Shown here: one piece after another, positions 22,837 to 30,819 of the stretch | How the letters are laid out: every line of letters begins with the position of its first letter | Numbering within the stretch: position 1 is the first letter of the stretch | Assembly: GCA_937885465.1 (NCBI GenBank) | Contig: CAKZZM010000114.1 | Location: 1-32,380, forward strand | Direction of reading: 5' to 3' | Length of the DNA: 32,380 bases | Source: an uncultured Bacteroidales bacterium | Lineage (GTDB): Bacteria; Bacteroidota; Bacteroidia; Bacteroidales; Paludibacteraceae | The notes under the pieces: model-generated | Told to the model about the DNA's origin: nothing | The model's input: the letters and a program-made list of their open reading frames with translations, nothing else | Databases searched by the model: none | Made by a program: the position numbers and the translations under genes

Positions 22837-25800
22837 ATGAAAAACAAAACAATTATTAATCGTAGCCTATTGCTGCTTGCGGTGCTGATGCTCTCTATGG
22901 GAGTGTTCGCACGAGTAATGGTAACAGGTTCTGTCTTCGAGAAAGCGACGGGTGAGCCTATCATCGGTGCCAGCATCTTGGAAGAAGGTACAAGTAACGG
23001 TACTATTACCGACTTCGATGGTAATTTCGTTATCACCGTGGAGGATGGTGCTAAACTGCAAGTAAGTTATATGGGATTTCAAACTCAGACCTTACCTGCA
23101 GCAAATGGGATGAGAGTTAACCTTGAGGAGGACAACTTCACCCTGCAGGAAGTGGTGGCCGTAGGTTACGGCTCGCAGAAGAAAAAGGAAGTAACAGGTT
23201 CTGTTGCTTCTGTTAAAGCGGAAGACTTCAATGCAGGTGTGCAGTCCAGCCCTGTAGGATTGCTGCAAGGTAAAGTGGCAGGTCTGAATATATCTCGTAC
23301 TACTGCCGACCCGACTAATACGGGTTACAATATTCAGATTCGTGGTTTCTCAACCCTCGGTCAGGGTACAGGTTCGACACCCCTTTATATTGTGGATGGT
23401 GTGCCGACCGATAATATCGACAATATCTCACCTGACGAAATAGCCGCAATGGATGTGCTCAAAGACGGTTCAGCTGCCGCTATCTACGGTACGCGTGGTA
23501 CAAATGGTGTTATCCTTATTACCACCAAGCGCGGTGCTACCGCAGGTACGGATAAGATAGAGACCCAACTCGAATATAGCGGCTATGTCAATATGTCATG
23601 GATAAACTCTAACCTCGGTATGGCCAATGCAGAGGAGTTTAGAAGTCTGAAAGATTACACCAACGGTAAGACATCAGGCATTGACCATGGTTATACCACC
23701 AATTGGACAAAGGCTTTGTCGCGCGATGTTGCTATCACGCATAATCATAACCTTGCTATCACCGGGGCACACCGCAATTTTAGTTATCGTGCTTCCGTGA
23801 ACTTGAAGGACGCGCAAGGTATCGCTCTGAACAACGGTCGCCGCGATATAACCGCTAAGTTGGCAGCCGACCAAAAGGCACTCAACGGTTGGCTCAAATT
23901 GCAGTACGACGTGACTTATTTGCACTACCGCAACGACTATTCTGACGGAGATTTCTATACTCAGGCAGCCCTGCTTAACCCGACATATCCTATTAAAGAC
24001 GCAACGAGCGCAAACGGATACTACTTAGTTACCAACAGCGGACAATATAATCCCGTCGAGTATCTGAATATGAAGGAGTCGTATAAAGACGGTAACTATT
24101 TCCGCGGCTCGCTGAAAGCAACGGTAGATATTAAGTCGGTAGAAGGTCTGAAGGTGAACGCTTTCGCTGCCTTCGAAGAGGGTGACAACCGCTCATATGG
24201 CTATACCGACCCGAATCTGTTGTCACCTAACGCAGCAAGCGCAGGCGACTGGGCTTATCGCAATACTGATAATAACTTTACGCAACTATACGAGGCTACG
24301 ATTGACTATGCCAATAACTGGGGCAAGCACGGACTGGTTGCCGTTGCAGGTTTTTCATATCAGCATTTCCTCTATGATCGCGCAGATATATCCAATAGAG
24401 GCTTCGTGATGTCTTCTATTAAGTATTACAGCATCGGTGAAGGTCAAGCTGATAAGGATAACTTGAATGTAAAGTCCTATCGCAATTCTTACGCTTTGGC
24501 AGCCGCCTTCGCTCGTGTTAACTATAACTACGCCGACAGATATCTGCTTTCGGCTTCACTCCGTGCTGAAGGTTCGAGCCGTTTCGGTGCAAACAACAAG
24601 TGGGGCTACTTCCCAGCAGTCAGCGCAGGTTGGCGCATCAAAGGTGAGTCGTTTATGAGCGATGCTGATTGGTGTAATGAAATGAAACTACGCGCCGGAT
24701 TTGGTGTTACAGGAAATAATGTGGGTTCAAGTTTAAAATCTGTTGCACTGCTCTCGAAAACGGATGTCATTACCTTCGCAGGCAAGGATATCAATACCTA
24801 TTCAGTTTCTCAGAATGTCAATCCTGACTTGAAATGGGAGAGGAAATTCGAGTATAACATAGGACTTGACTACGGCTTCTTCAATAATAGGATGTATGGT
24901 AGTTTAGAGGCTTATGTCCGTAACACAAAAGACCTTCTTTGGAACTACGAGGTGCCGACTCCTCCGTATCAGTACACCACCTTGCTTGCCAACGCTGGTG
25001 AGATGCTTTCTTATGGTGTAGAACTTGCTTTGACAGGTGTGCCCATACAGCAAGGCGACTGGACTTGGACATCAGGTCTGACTCTCGCTTGGAACGAGAA
25101 CAAGATTACCAAACTCAGCGACCCGAGCAAAGGCTTTAACTATTCTACTTCACCACAGGGTAGTCTATATGGAAATAAGTTCAACGGATCAGACTCTTAC
25201 ACTCAGATCCTCGAAGAGGGCGGTATAGTAGGTCAGTTCTATGGATATAAGTTCTTAGGCTTTAATTCGGAAGGTAAGTGGGTATATGAGGACCAATACG
25301 GCAGCCCGACTACCAGCCCCACAACTGCTGACAAGAAGTATCTCGGTAGTGCTCAGCCCATTATTACTTACGGTTGGAATAATACAGTTAAGTGGAGAGA
25401 CCTTGACCTCACGATCTTCTTACGCGGTGTGTTAGGAAACAAGGTACTCAATGCTACCCGCTTCATGTACACCCCCGACGGAACAGATCCCAGCACAGAG
25501 TATAACTTCTTTGTTAAGGATGTGGCATCAGGCAGAGGCCCCGCTGTCAATAATGGTGCTGTCTTTGCTGACTATGAACACTTCTCCGATTATTGGCTCG
25601 AGAGTGGTTCGTATCTCAAGTGCGACAATATAACCGTAGGATATACCTTCAAGTTCCCCGAATCAAATTATATTCGCTCGCTCAGAATTTACGCAACAGG
25701 TCAGAACCTCTTTACTATAACAAGTTACTCAGGTCTCGATCCTGAAATCAATACCTCTATCATCGATTATCCGGGCATTGATATTAATAACTATTATCCA

Positions 25801-25845
25801 AAGACAGGCTCGTTCCTCTTTGGTCTAAATCTTAATCTCTTATAA
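22837..25845 (+). CDS. susC-like: SusC/RagA-type TonB-linked outer-membrane transporter
   Basis: This about 1002-residue receptor imports bound oligosaccharides through the outer membrane with TonB energy. After the signal peptide comes a carboxypeptidase-regulatory-like domain (about 25-100; VTGSVFEKATGEPIIGASIL). The SusC plug follows with VVAVGYGSQKKKEVTGSVAS and the diagnostic VLKDGSAAAIYGTRGTNGVI, then the beta-barrel. I chose the ATG at 22837 because it gives a standard signal peptide; an upstream in-frame ATG at 22804 would add 11 polar residues. It precedes susD by 179 bases. No STN domain is present, so direct anti-sigma signalling is unlikely. Confidence 0.96.
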   Translation: MKNKTIINRSLLLLAVLMLSMGVFARVMVTGSVFEKATGEPIIGASILEEGTSNGTITDFDGNFVITVEDGAKLQVSYMGFQTQTLPAANGMRVNLEEDNFTLQEVVAVGYGSQKKKEVTGSVASVKAEDFNAGVQSSPVGLLQGKVAGLNISRTTADPTNTGYNIQIRGFSTLGQGTGSTPLYIVDGVPTDNIDNISPDEIAAMDVLKDGSAAAIYGTRGTNGVILITTKRGATAGTDKIETQLEYSGYVNMSWINSNLGMANAEEFRSLKDYTNGKTSGIDHGYTTNWTKALSRDVAITHNHNLAITGAHRNFSYRASVNLKDAQGIALNNGRRDITAKLAADQKALNGWLKLQYDVTYLHYRNDYSDGDFYTQAALLNPTYPIKDATSANGYYLVTNSGQYNPVEYLNMKESYKDGNYFRGSLKATVDIKSVEGLKVNAFAAFEEGDNRSYGYTDPNLLSPNAASAGDWAYRNTDNNFTQLYEATIDYANNWGKHGLVAVAGFSYQHFLYDRADISNRGFVMSSIKYYSIGEGQADKDNLNVKSYRNSYALAAAFARVNYNYADRYLLSASLRAEGSSRFGANNKWGYFPAVSAGWRIKGESFMSDADWCNEMKLRAGFGVTGNNVGSSLKSVALLSKTDVITFAGKDINTYSVSQNVNPDLKWERKFEYNIGLDYGFFNNRMYGSLEAYVRNTKDLLWNYEVPTPPYQYTTLLANAGEMLSYGVELALTGVPIQQGDWTWTSGLTLAWNENKITKLSDPSKGFNYSTSPQGSLYGNKFNGSDSYTQILEEGGIVGQFYGYKFLGFNSEGKWVYEDQYGSPTTSPTTADKKYLGSAQPIITYGWNNTVKWRDLDLTIFLRGVLGNKVLNATRFMYTPDGTDPSTEYNFFVKDVASGRGPAVNNGAVFADYEHFSDYWLESGSYLKCDNITVGYTFKFPESNYIRSLRIYATGQNLFTITSYSGLDPEINTSIIDYPGIDINNYYPKTGSFLFGLNLNLL

Positions 25846-26024
25846 TTAATCTTCCCACAAATGAAACGGATGATACAGATTATAACGGATTAGTTTGTTT
25901 CGACCATCGACTTTAGGGCTCTGCCCTGACCTCCGACTTCTTGATAAACTATTATCTGTAAAAATCGTTAAAGACTCTGTAAAAATCTGTGACAAATAGT
26001 GGAAAATACGATATATTATTAAGT
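25846..26024. promoter_or_regulatory. susC-susD spacer with hairpin and direct repeat
   Basis: The 179-base spacer holds a small hairpin (AGGGC-TCT-GCCCT, 25915-25927, extendable by two weaker pairs). It also has a 12-base direct repeat, TCTGTAAAAATC, at 25955-25966 and 25976-25987, 21 bases apart. The hairpin lacks a T-run, so it is more likely an RNA processing or stability feature than a terminator. No consensus promoter was found. Confidence 0.45.
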
Positions 26025-27776
26025 ATGAAAAAGTTAATTAAATATGCGCTTATTTGCGCAATAGTAACGCCTATTGTTGCCTCTTGCAATATGTTAGAGG
26101 AAGAGACATTTGGTGCCGCCACTGTGGAGGATATGCTCAAGAATGAAGAGAATGTGGTGTCGCTCGTAGGGCAGGCGTATGCTGACCTTAGGTTTATGCA
26201 CGACCACTGGGGATATTGGGGAGTTAATACTCTGACTGCAGACGAGGGACTGTGCCCTGTACGTGTCGGAGGAGACTGGAACGACGGCGGTTATTGGAAG
26301 AACCTTAATACTCATGCATGGAATCCGTATGGTAAGGCTTTCGAGAATATTTGGAACTGTACCGTAGCCGGCTCTGTTCTCTGTAATAATATTCTTGAGA
26401 CTCTCTATGGTAACGAAGAGAATATGTCAAAACATCTCTATGATATGTATGTAGGTGAGATGGAGGTACTACGCTCTTATTATTATTTCCTTCTCTTTGA
26501 TAGTTTCGGGCGTATTCCGTATATGGAAGATTATTCAGATCGTAATGAGGCTTTACTTGAACCGTATGTGACATGGGCGCACCTCGTTGCGTGCCTTGAG
26601 AAGAATGCCCCCAATATGGCGATTGTTGAGGATGCAAATAGGACCGATTATAACGGGCGTTGCACTCAAGCTATGGCTTACGCACTGCTCGCTAAACTCT
26701 ATCTCAACGCAGAATCATACGGCTGTACTCCTGAGAATGTGATGGCGGCAAAGCGCACCACTACCGTTCATAACGGCAAAGAAGGTAGCGTGCTCCTTGA
26801 AGAGGTAGGTATTACTATCAATTCAACACAAGATTTCTACACCAACGCAGTTCGCTGCTGTAATGAGATTATCGCTTCCGGTTCTTACGAGATAGAATCA
26901 AACTATTTCAATAACTTCCTGATTGAGAATGGCAAGAGCAAAGAGAATATCTTCACTATCGTGGAAGATGGTTCCGTCAATAATGAACGTGATGCCTATG
27001 CCTGCAAGAATAAATTGCGTATTGAGTTCCTTACTCTGCATTATCTATTCCAAACGCGTTATAATCTTGTGCTTGACTGCTGGAATGGTTTCGTTGCTCG
27101 TCCTGACTTTATGACCCTTTTCAACGACCACGATGTACGTGGTGATGGTTACGAAGGATTAGGCACCAACAATACCCACCGTTGGGCGTGGTTCGTGGGA
27201 CCCGTCTGCGCTGAGAACTCAACGGTTCCTTTGACCGATAAAGATTCTGCTCTGATAATAACTCGCGAGGTTTCCTCACTTGATCAGGCACTCCGTACAC
27301 AAGGTGCTCGTATGTACAAGTATGAGTTAGACCAAACAGCTACATATAAATATATGGAGAATGACTTCCCGCTTATGCGTTATCCTGATATTATCTATAT
27401 GAAGGTGGAGGCTAAGTTGCGTGGTGGTATTGATGATAAACCCGGTATTGAAGATAGTGCTATTAAGTCTATCAAGCAGCGCTCCTTCGCTTATAGCGCT
27501 AACCCTGAGGCTGATTTCGATGCCGCTTATCCCGATGCTTTCACCTCTCTTGGTACAGGCTTGACAGATGGTATCTTAGCAGAGCGCGGACGCGAACTCA
27601 GTTGGGAAAACTGCCGTCGTCGCGACCTGATACGCTTCGATCAGTTCGAGAATGTGCAGTATGTGACGCAGAAGGCTAAGACTCGCCGCTGGTTCCCGAT
27701 ACCGTTTGCTATCCTCCAAAAGTCGATTGTCGGTGAAGATGGTAACGCACTCTGGACACAAAACGAAGGATACTAA
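26025..27776 (+). CDS. susD-like: SusD/RagB-type glycan-binding lipoprotein
   Basis: This is the surface lipoprotein that caps SusC and binds the glycan. It has 583 residues, with a lipoprotein signal ending IVTPIVASCNMLEE (lipobox cysteine near residue 21). TPR-type helices and typical SusD stretches follow: GEMEVLRSYYYFLLFDSFGRIPY (about residues 140-165), AMAYALLAKLYLNAE, and MRYPDIIYMKVEAKLR with ILAERGRELSWENCRRRDLIRF near the end. The ATG at 26025 gives the signal peptide; a GTG at 25989 is in frame but adds only polar residues. The downstream protein carries the extra carbohydrate modules, as in starch loci. Confidence 0.96.
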   Translation: MKKLIKYALICAIVTPIVASCNMLEEETFGAATVEDMLKNEENVVSLVGQAYADLRFMHDHWGYWGVNTLTADEGLCPVRVGGDWNDGGYWKNLNTHAWNPYGKAFENIWNCTVAGSVLCNNILETLYGNEENMSKHLYDMYVGEMEVLRSYYYFLLFDSFGRIPYMEDYSDRNEALLEPYVTWAHLVACLEKNAPNMAIVEDANRTDYNGRCTQAMAYALLAKLYLNAESYGCTPENVMAAKRTTTVHNGKEGSVLLEEVGITINSTQDFYTNAVRCCNEIIASGSYEIESNYFNNFLIENGKSKENIFTIVEDGSVNNERDAYACKNKLRIEFLTLHYLFQTRYNLVLDCWNGFVARPDFMTLFNDHDVRGDGYEGLGTNNTHRWAWFVGPVCAENSTVPLTDKDSALIITREVSSLDQALRTQGARMYKYELDQTATYKYMENDFPLMRYPDIIYMKVEAKLRGGIDDKPGIEDSAIKSIKQRSFAYSANPEADFDAAYPDAFTSLGTGLTDGILAERGRELSWENCRRRDLIRFDQFENVQYVTQKAKTRRWFPIPFAILQKSIVGEDGNALWTQNEGY

Positions 27777-27874
27777 TGCCTAACTCCCTAAACGGGGGAA
27801 TGTATAAAGTGAAAATACTCGCTTTAGCGATTATTATATTTTCAACTTAATTATTTAATAAAAAATTAAAAAAA
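27777..27874. other. susD-susE spacer with stem-loop
   Basis: This short AT-rich gap contains a stem-loop: TCGCT-TT-AGCGA (27819-27830), flanked by GAAAATA (27811-27817) and the complementary TATTTTC (27837-27843). It may stabilise or process the mRNA between the two lipoprotein genes. There is no consensus promoter. Confidence 0.4.
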
Positions 27875-29332
27875 ATGAAAAAGTTTAATTTGATGATGTG
27901 CGCTATCGCTATGTTAGGCGTTGCTTTCACATCTTGTAACAATCAACAAAACAATGGTAAAGACAATGATTTTGACAACATTGTTGAAAATGGTTTCTAT
28001 GTGGTAGGTGCTGCTACCGGCTATGCTGACCTCTCTGCTTCCGGTGTTTCTGTTTGCCAATTTGCTAATGGTTTCAACGAGGCAAATGCGAATGCAGAGC
28101 GCGTAGGTATGTATGAGAAGTACATCGTGCTCGAGGGTGGCAAGGAGTTTACTTTCATTCAGAAAGCAGGTGACAAGAATGTTGCCTACACCGCTGCTAT
28201 TGAGAAGACTCAATTAGTTGCTGATGGTGCCAATCCTGAAGGTTACTTCGGTAAGATTAGCGAGGGTACTGCTGCTATGAAGGTAGAAGAAACAGGTCTT
28301 TATCACATCGTTCTCGATTTGAACCAAGATGGTTTGTTGGACGCAACAGGTGGTGCACAGGTAGTTATTGCTCCTGTTTCTTGGGGCGTATCCGGTGACC
28401 TCAATGGTTGGGGTATGACTGTCGGTGAGAAGGATGCTAACGCTTACAAATGGACTTGGAAAGGTGTTGAAATTACTGCTAACTCAACCTTTAAGTTCAA
28501 AGATGAGCACGGTTGGAAGATTTTCCTCGATGGCGAGACTCAGCAAGTTTCGGCTAACACCAACCTTGGTAAAGATATGATCCCCGGCGGTGACAATATC
28601 CCCGTTGAGAATGGCGGCATTTATGACATTACTCTTACTTGGACTATGGCTAAGGGTGCTATCGCTAACGGCTACAAGTATGAAATGACTAAGACTGGTG
28701 ACCTCGTTCTTGATCCTTCCACTTTCGTGGTTGGTATTTCCGGTACGATGAACAGTTGGGGAGATCCTTCCGGTTTGTGTCTTGCTAAGTACAATGCAAG
28801 CAAATCTAATGCCGATGCTACAAAGGTAGGTACCTATGTGTATAATATCGAAGGTCTTACCTTCGCTGCTGATGCAGAATTTAAGTTCCGTTATAATGGT
28901 GCTTGGCTCGGTCTTGGTGATGTAACAACAGCAACCGGTGTTACTTTGTCCGAAGCTAATGGTAATATTACAGGCGTTGACGGTACTTACGATATTGAGA
29001 TTACCGTTGGTTGGGATGGAGAGAAAGTAACAAGTTTCGCTGCTGCTTTCACGCCGGGTGTCGCTCCCATTACTACAAACATCAAGATTACCGGTGTCGT
29101 TCCTGCTGATTGGGATAAGTGCTATCTCTGGGCTTGGAATTCAGTTGGAGACCTCTTCGCAAGTTGGCCTGGTGAAGAACTCACAATCACTAATGGTAAA
29201 GTAGTATATGAGTTCAAGGATGTTGTTGTTCCTATCAGTGTAATCTTCAGCAATGGTAGTGGTGTTCAAACCAATGACATCACAAACATTTCTACAGATC
29301 AAGAGATTGACATTCAGTCTAATCTGAAATAA
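27875..29332 (+). CDS. SusE/SusF-like starch-binding lipoprotein, CBM26-like C-terminus
   Basis: The 485-residue protein begins with a lipoprotein signal (LGVAFTSCNNQQ, cysteine near residue 21) and a short Asn-rich linker. Several beta-sandwich modules of the SusE/F kind follow. Modules at about 165-280 and 285-395 open with the recurring WGVSGDLNGWGMT and VVGISGTMNSWGDPSG. The last module (about 400-485; WDKCYLWAWNSVGDLFASWP) matches the starch-binding family CBM26, with aromatic residues suited to stack on glucose rings. The gene uses many GGT, GCT and AAG codons, suggesting high expression. It is the last gene before a strong terminator. It points to an alpha-glucan as the ligand of the locus. 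Confidence 0.87.
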   Translation: MKKFNLMMCAIAMLGVAFTSCNNQQNNGKDNDFDNIVENGFYVVGAATGYADLSASGVSVCQFANGFNEANANAERVGMYEKYIVLEGGKEFTFIQKAGDKNVAYTAAIEKTQLVADGANPEGYFGKISEGTAAMKVEETGLYHIVLDLNQDGLLDATGGAQVVIAPVSWGVSGDLNGWGMTVGEKDANAYKWTWKGVEITANSTFKFKDEHGWKIFLDGETQQVSANTNLGKDMIPGGDNIPVENGGIYDITLTWTMAKGAIANGYKYEMTKTGDLVLDPSTFVVGISGTMNSWGDPSGLCLAKYNASKSNADATKVGTYVYNIEGLTFAADAEFKFRYNGAWLGLGDVTTATGVTLSEANGNITGVDGTYDIEITVGWDGEKVTSFAAAFTPGVAPITTNIKITGVVPADWDKCYLWAWNSVGDLFASWPGEELTITNGKVVYEFKDVVVPISVIFSNGSGVQTNDITNISTDQEIDIQSNLK

Positions 29333-29354
29333 TTCTCTCTGATTATTCTAACTC

Positions 29355-29389
29355 AAATAGGCGTGCCGAAGCACGCCTATTTCTTTTTT
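29355..29389 (+). terminator. Rho-independent terminator of the Sus-like operon
   Basis: A perfect 12-base stem (AAATAGGCGTGC and GCACGCCTATTT) with a CGAA loop is followed by a T-rich run ending at 29389. It lies 23 bases after the SusE-like stop and is the clearest terminator in the window. Confidence 0.93.
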
Positions 29390-29462
29390 GTGAAATCATA
29401 CAACGCTAATGACCGATTTGCCTTTTAATCGTTTTTTTCTTAGGCGGTTGTAGTTGTTTTCG

Positions 29463-29876
29463 TTATGCGTTTGTTCCTTGTACTATCTGCATCATTTCGG
29501 CAGGAGTTACAACAATAGGAGATTTTGGAAAATGTTTGGTGTTGCCGGTTACGACATAACTATCCTCTTTCGAAAGAGCAACCTCGTAAAAGACTTGATC
29601 GTCTTTGTCCGGAAATATCTCGCCACTTGCTGTCGGGTCAAGGTACAGACCTGTCTTAACTAATTCTATCAAATCCTGTATGCTATCCTCGCTGAAATCA
29701 AACTTACTTCTATGCAGCACTTCTTCGTATTCACGAACAATATCCTCATTATAAAGCAAGACAACACGTCCGTCCAAAACGTAGTCCAACAGTAGCACCG
29801 TAGGAGAATCAGCACGTTTGGACATCAAAGCAGATACCAGCACGTTTGTGTCAAAAACAGCATAGAAAGTTTTCAT
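29463..29876 (-). CDS. PIN-domain toxin, putative ribonuclease
   Basis: The 137-residue protein is of the PIN_3/COG1569 type. The N-terminal VFDTNVLVSALM carries the first metal-binding aspartate. EEVLHRSKF in the middle and FPDKDDQVFYEVALS supply further acidic residues, and TGNTKHFP is the usual late motif. PIN toxins cleave RNA when freed from their antitoxin. The start overlaps the upstream stop by ATGA, indicating coupled translation with the antitoxin. It appears intact. Targets cannot be read from sequence. Confidence 0.9.
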   Translation of the reverse strand: MKTFYAVFDTNVLVSALMSKRADSPTVLLLDYVLDGRVVLLYNEDIVREYEEVLHRSKFDFSEDSIQDLIELVKTGLYLDPTASGEIFPDKDDQVFYEVALSKEDSYVVTGNTKHFPKSPIVVTPAEMMQIVQGTNA

Positions 29877-30151
29877 AGTGCTATTGTTTTTCTTTCTTGC
29901 CGTGCTTGACGGATTTCGTTGTTGATGTCCTCTAACGTCATCTTAGAATTACCATTTAATTCACTCTGGCGTCTCATGGCCGCTATAGCAGCACGAGCAT
30001 TGCGTCTAACCATCTGTTGCGTCGTGTTGTACTCAATCAACAATGCTTCAACTTGCCTTTGCAGCCAAGCCGTCATATCCGTCTCGTTGGCAAACGACCG
30101 GCGTGTGCGCTGAACGAGTTCTTCGTCTAATGATAGATTGTACATACACAT
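29873..30151 (-). CDS. Antitoxin of the PIN-type module
   Basis: The 92-residue protein begins MCMYNLSLDEELVQRTRRSF, a short ribbon-helix-helix-like opening, continues with helices (WLQRQVEALLIEY) and has a polar tail (MTLEDINNEIRQARQERK) suited to wrap the toxin. Its position just before the PIN gene, with an ATGA overlap, identifies it as the partner. A rare, good Shine-Dalgarno-like AAAGGAGA lies 8 bases before the ATG, unlike its neighbours. It has no clear promoter of its own; it may be read from the promoter of the broken NYN gene. Confidence 0.82.
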   Translation of the reverse strand: MCMYNLSLDEELVQRTRRSFANETDMTAWLQRQVEALLIEYNTTQQMVRRNARAAIAAMRRQSELNGNSKMTLEDINNEIRQARQERKTIAL

Positions 30152-30192
30152 AGTTTTGTCTCCTTTATGTTAATCTTTGAAACTTTCGGCTT

Positions 30193-30399
30193 CTATATAA
30201 CAAATCTGTTATATACCATCTTGTCTCGGTCGCGAGCAGAGAAATATTTAACGGCAACAAGTCCCTGATTCTCTTTCATGAACATATCAAAGAACTTGAC
30301 CATATCCAGCCAATAATACTTCTTCCAACGGCTTTCAGAACGAAGTCCATAGTAGAAATTGAAGCCATCTACATATACAATTATACGTTGCTTATCCAT
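30193..30399 (-). pseudogene. Truncated NYN-domain nuclease gene
   Basis: The 68 residues (IIVYVDGFNFYYGLRSESRW, then YWLDMVKFFDMFMKENQGLV and KYFSARDRDKM) match the N-terminal part of NYN-domain proteins, a PIN-like RNase fold. Complete relatives are some 200 residues long and carry further acidic motifs that are absent here. The first catalytic aspartate (DGFNFYYGL) remains. The frame stops after YNRFVI; 41 bases later the antitoxin gene starts. No rest of the gene is seen, so this looks like a 3'-truncated remnant cut at or near the arrival of the toxin-antitoxin pair. The promoter and leader upstream look intact. Confidence 0.8.
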
Positions 30400-30410
30400 T
30401 GCCCCTTTAA

Positions 30411-30463
30411 CAAAAAAACCACCTTGTTAGGAGGTGGCTGGCCGTAGTATTTTCCACCTACGG
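30411..30463 (-). promoter_or_regulatory. Attenuator-like leader of the NYN remnant
   Basis: Read on the minus strand, a first hairpin (CCGTAG 30463-30458 and CTACGG 30447-30442) precedes a second (CCACCT 30437-30432 and AGGTGG 30424-30419). The second is followed directly by TTTTTTTG (30418-30411), a terminator 12 bases before the ATG. A segment in the first hairpin (AGGTGG, 30459-30454) can pair with the same CCACCT, so the two folds exclude each other. It lies between a consensus promoter and the gene. No ligand or trigger is evident. Confidence 0.6.
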
Positions 30464-30478
30464 GGGATAATTTCGTAG

Positions 30479-30509
30479 CAAAGATACTGCTTTTTTTTTA
30501 CATGTGCAA
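30479..30509 (-). promoter_or_regulatory. Predicted promoter of the NYN remnant
   Basis: On the minus strand TTG (30509-30507) and TATCTTTG (30486-30479) are 20 bases apart. Transcripts would start near 30472 and read the attenuator-like leader, the NYN remnant and probably the toxin-antitoxin genes. Confidence 0.65.
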
Positions 30510-30690
30510 ATTTTTTGATAAGAAAATGTAAAGAAAGTGCAATTTTAGTGGAATTGGAACTATTCTTGCTGTTTTTAGGTGTTTTGTTCGGCTTTGAGGG
30601 ATTGATAGACTATGAAGCGAATAAATAATTGTTCAAGCATGTTGTGTGGCTTCGCTACCAAAACGGCTGCAAGCTGCAATTTTTTGTTGA

Positions 30691-30723
30691 TTTTTGATAT
30701 TACACTTGTGTATCTATCAAAAA
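30691..30723. promoter_or_regulatory. Inverted repeat over the lpdA promoter
   Basis: TTTTTGATA (30691-30699) and its exact complement TATCAAAAA (30715-30723) flank 15 bases that include the TTG of the promoter. This 9-base dyad is placed where an operator would be. A regulator cannot be named. Confidence 0.45.
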
Positions 30724-30736
30724 AGCAGTAATTTTG
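30706..30736 (+). promoter_or_regulatory. Predicted promoter of lpdA
   Basis: TTG at 30706-30708 and TAATTTTG at 30729-30736 are 20 bases apart. The leader to the ATG at 30820 would be about 75 bases long. The promoter is crossed by an inverted repeat (30691-30723). Confidence 0.55.
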
Positions 30737-30819
30737 CTCGGAGCGTGTATGTGTTATTGCTCTCGCTCTGTCGATTGAAAACGATGCGCTCTTACGCGTC
30801 GAAAAAAATATAATATATT

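Larger units (their letters stand above)
30400..30819. other. Divergent promoter region between NYN remnant and lpdA
   Basis: The 420-base gap has no supported gene. Its left end is the leader and promoter of the NYN remnant (30411-30509, minus). Its right end carries the lpdA promoter (30706-30736, plus) with an inverted repeat across it. The middle (about 30510-30690) is AT-rich; a 39-codon frame from 30612 is judged spurious. Confidence 0.7.

Noticed and set aside
30612..30731. Possible 39-residue peptide gene before lpdA
   Set aside because: The frame is AT-rich, overlaps the lpdA promoter and dyad, has no upstream signals, and resembles chance reading of promoter DNA.
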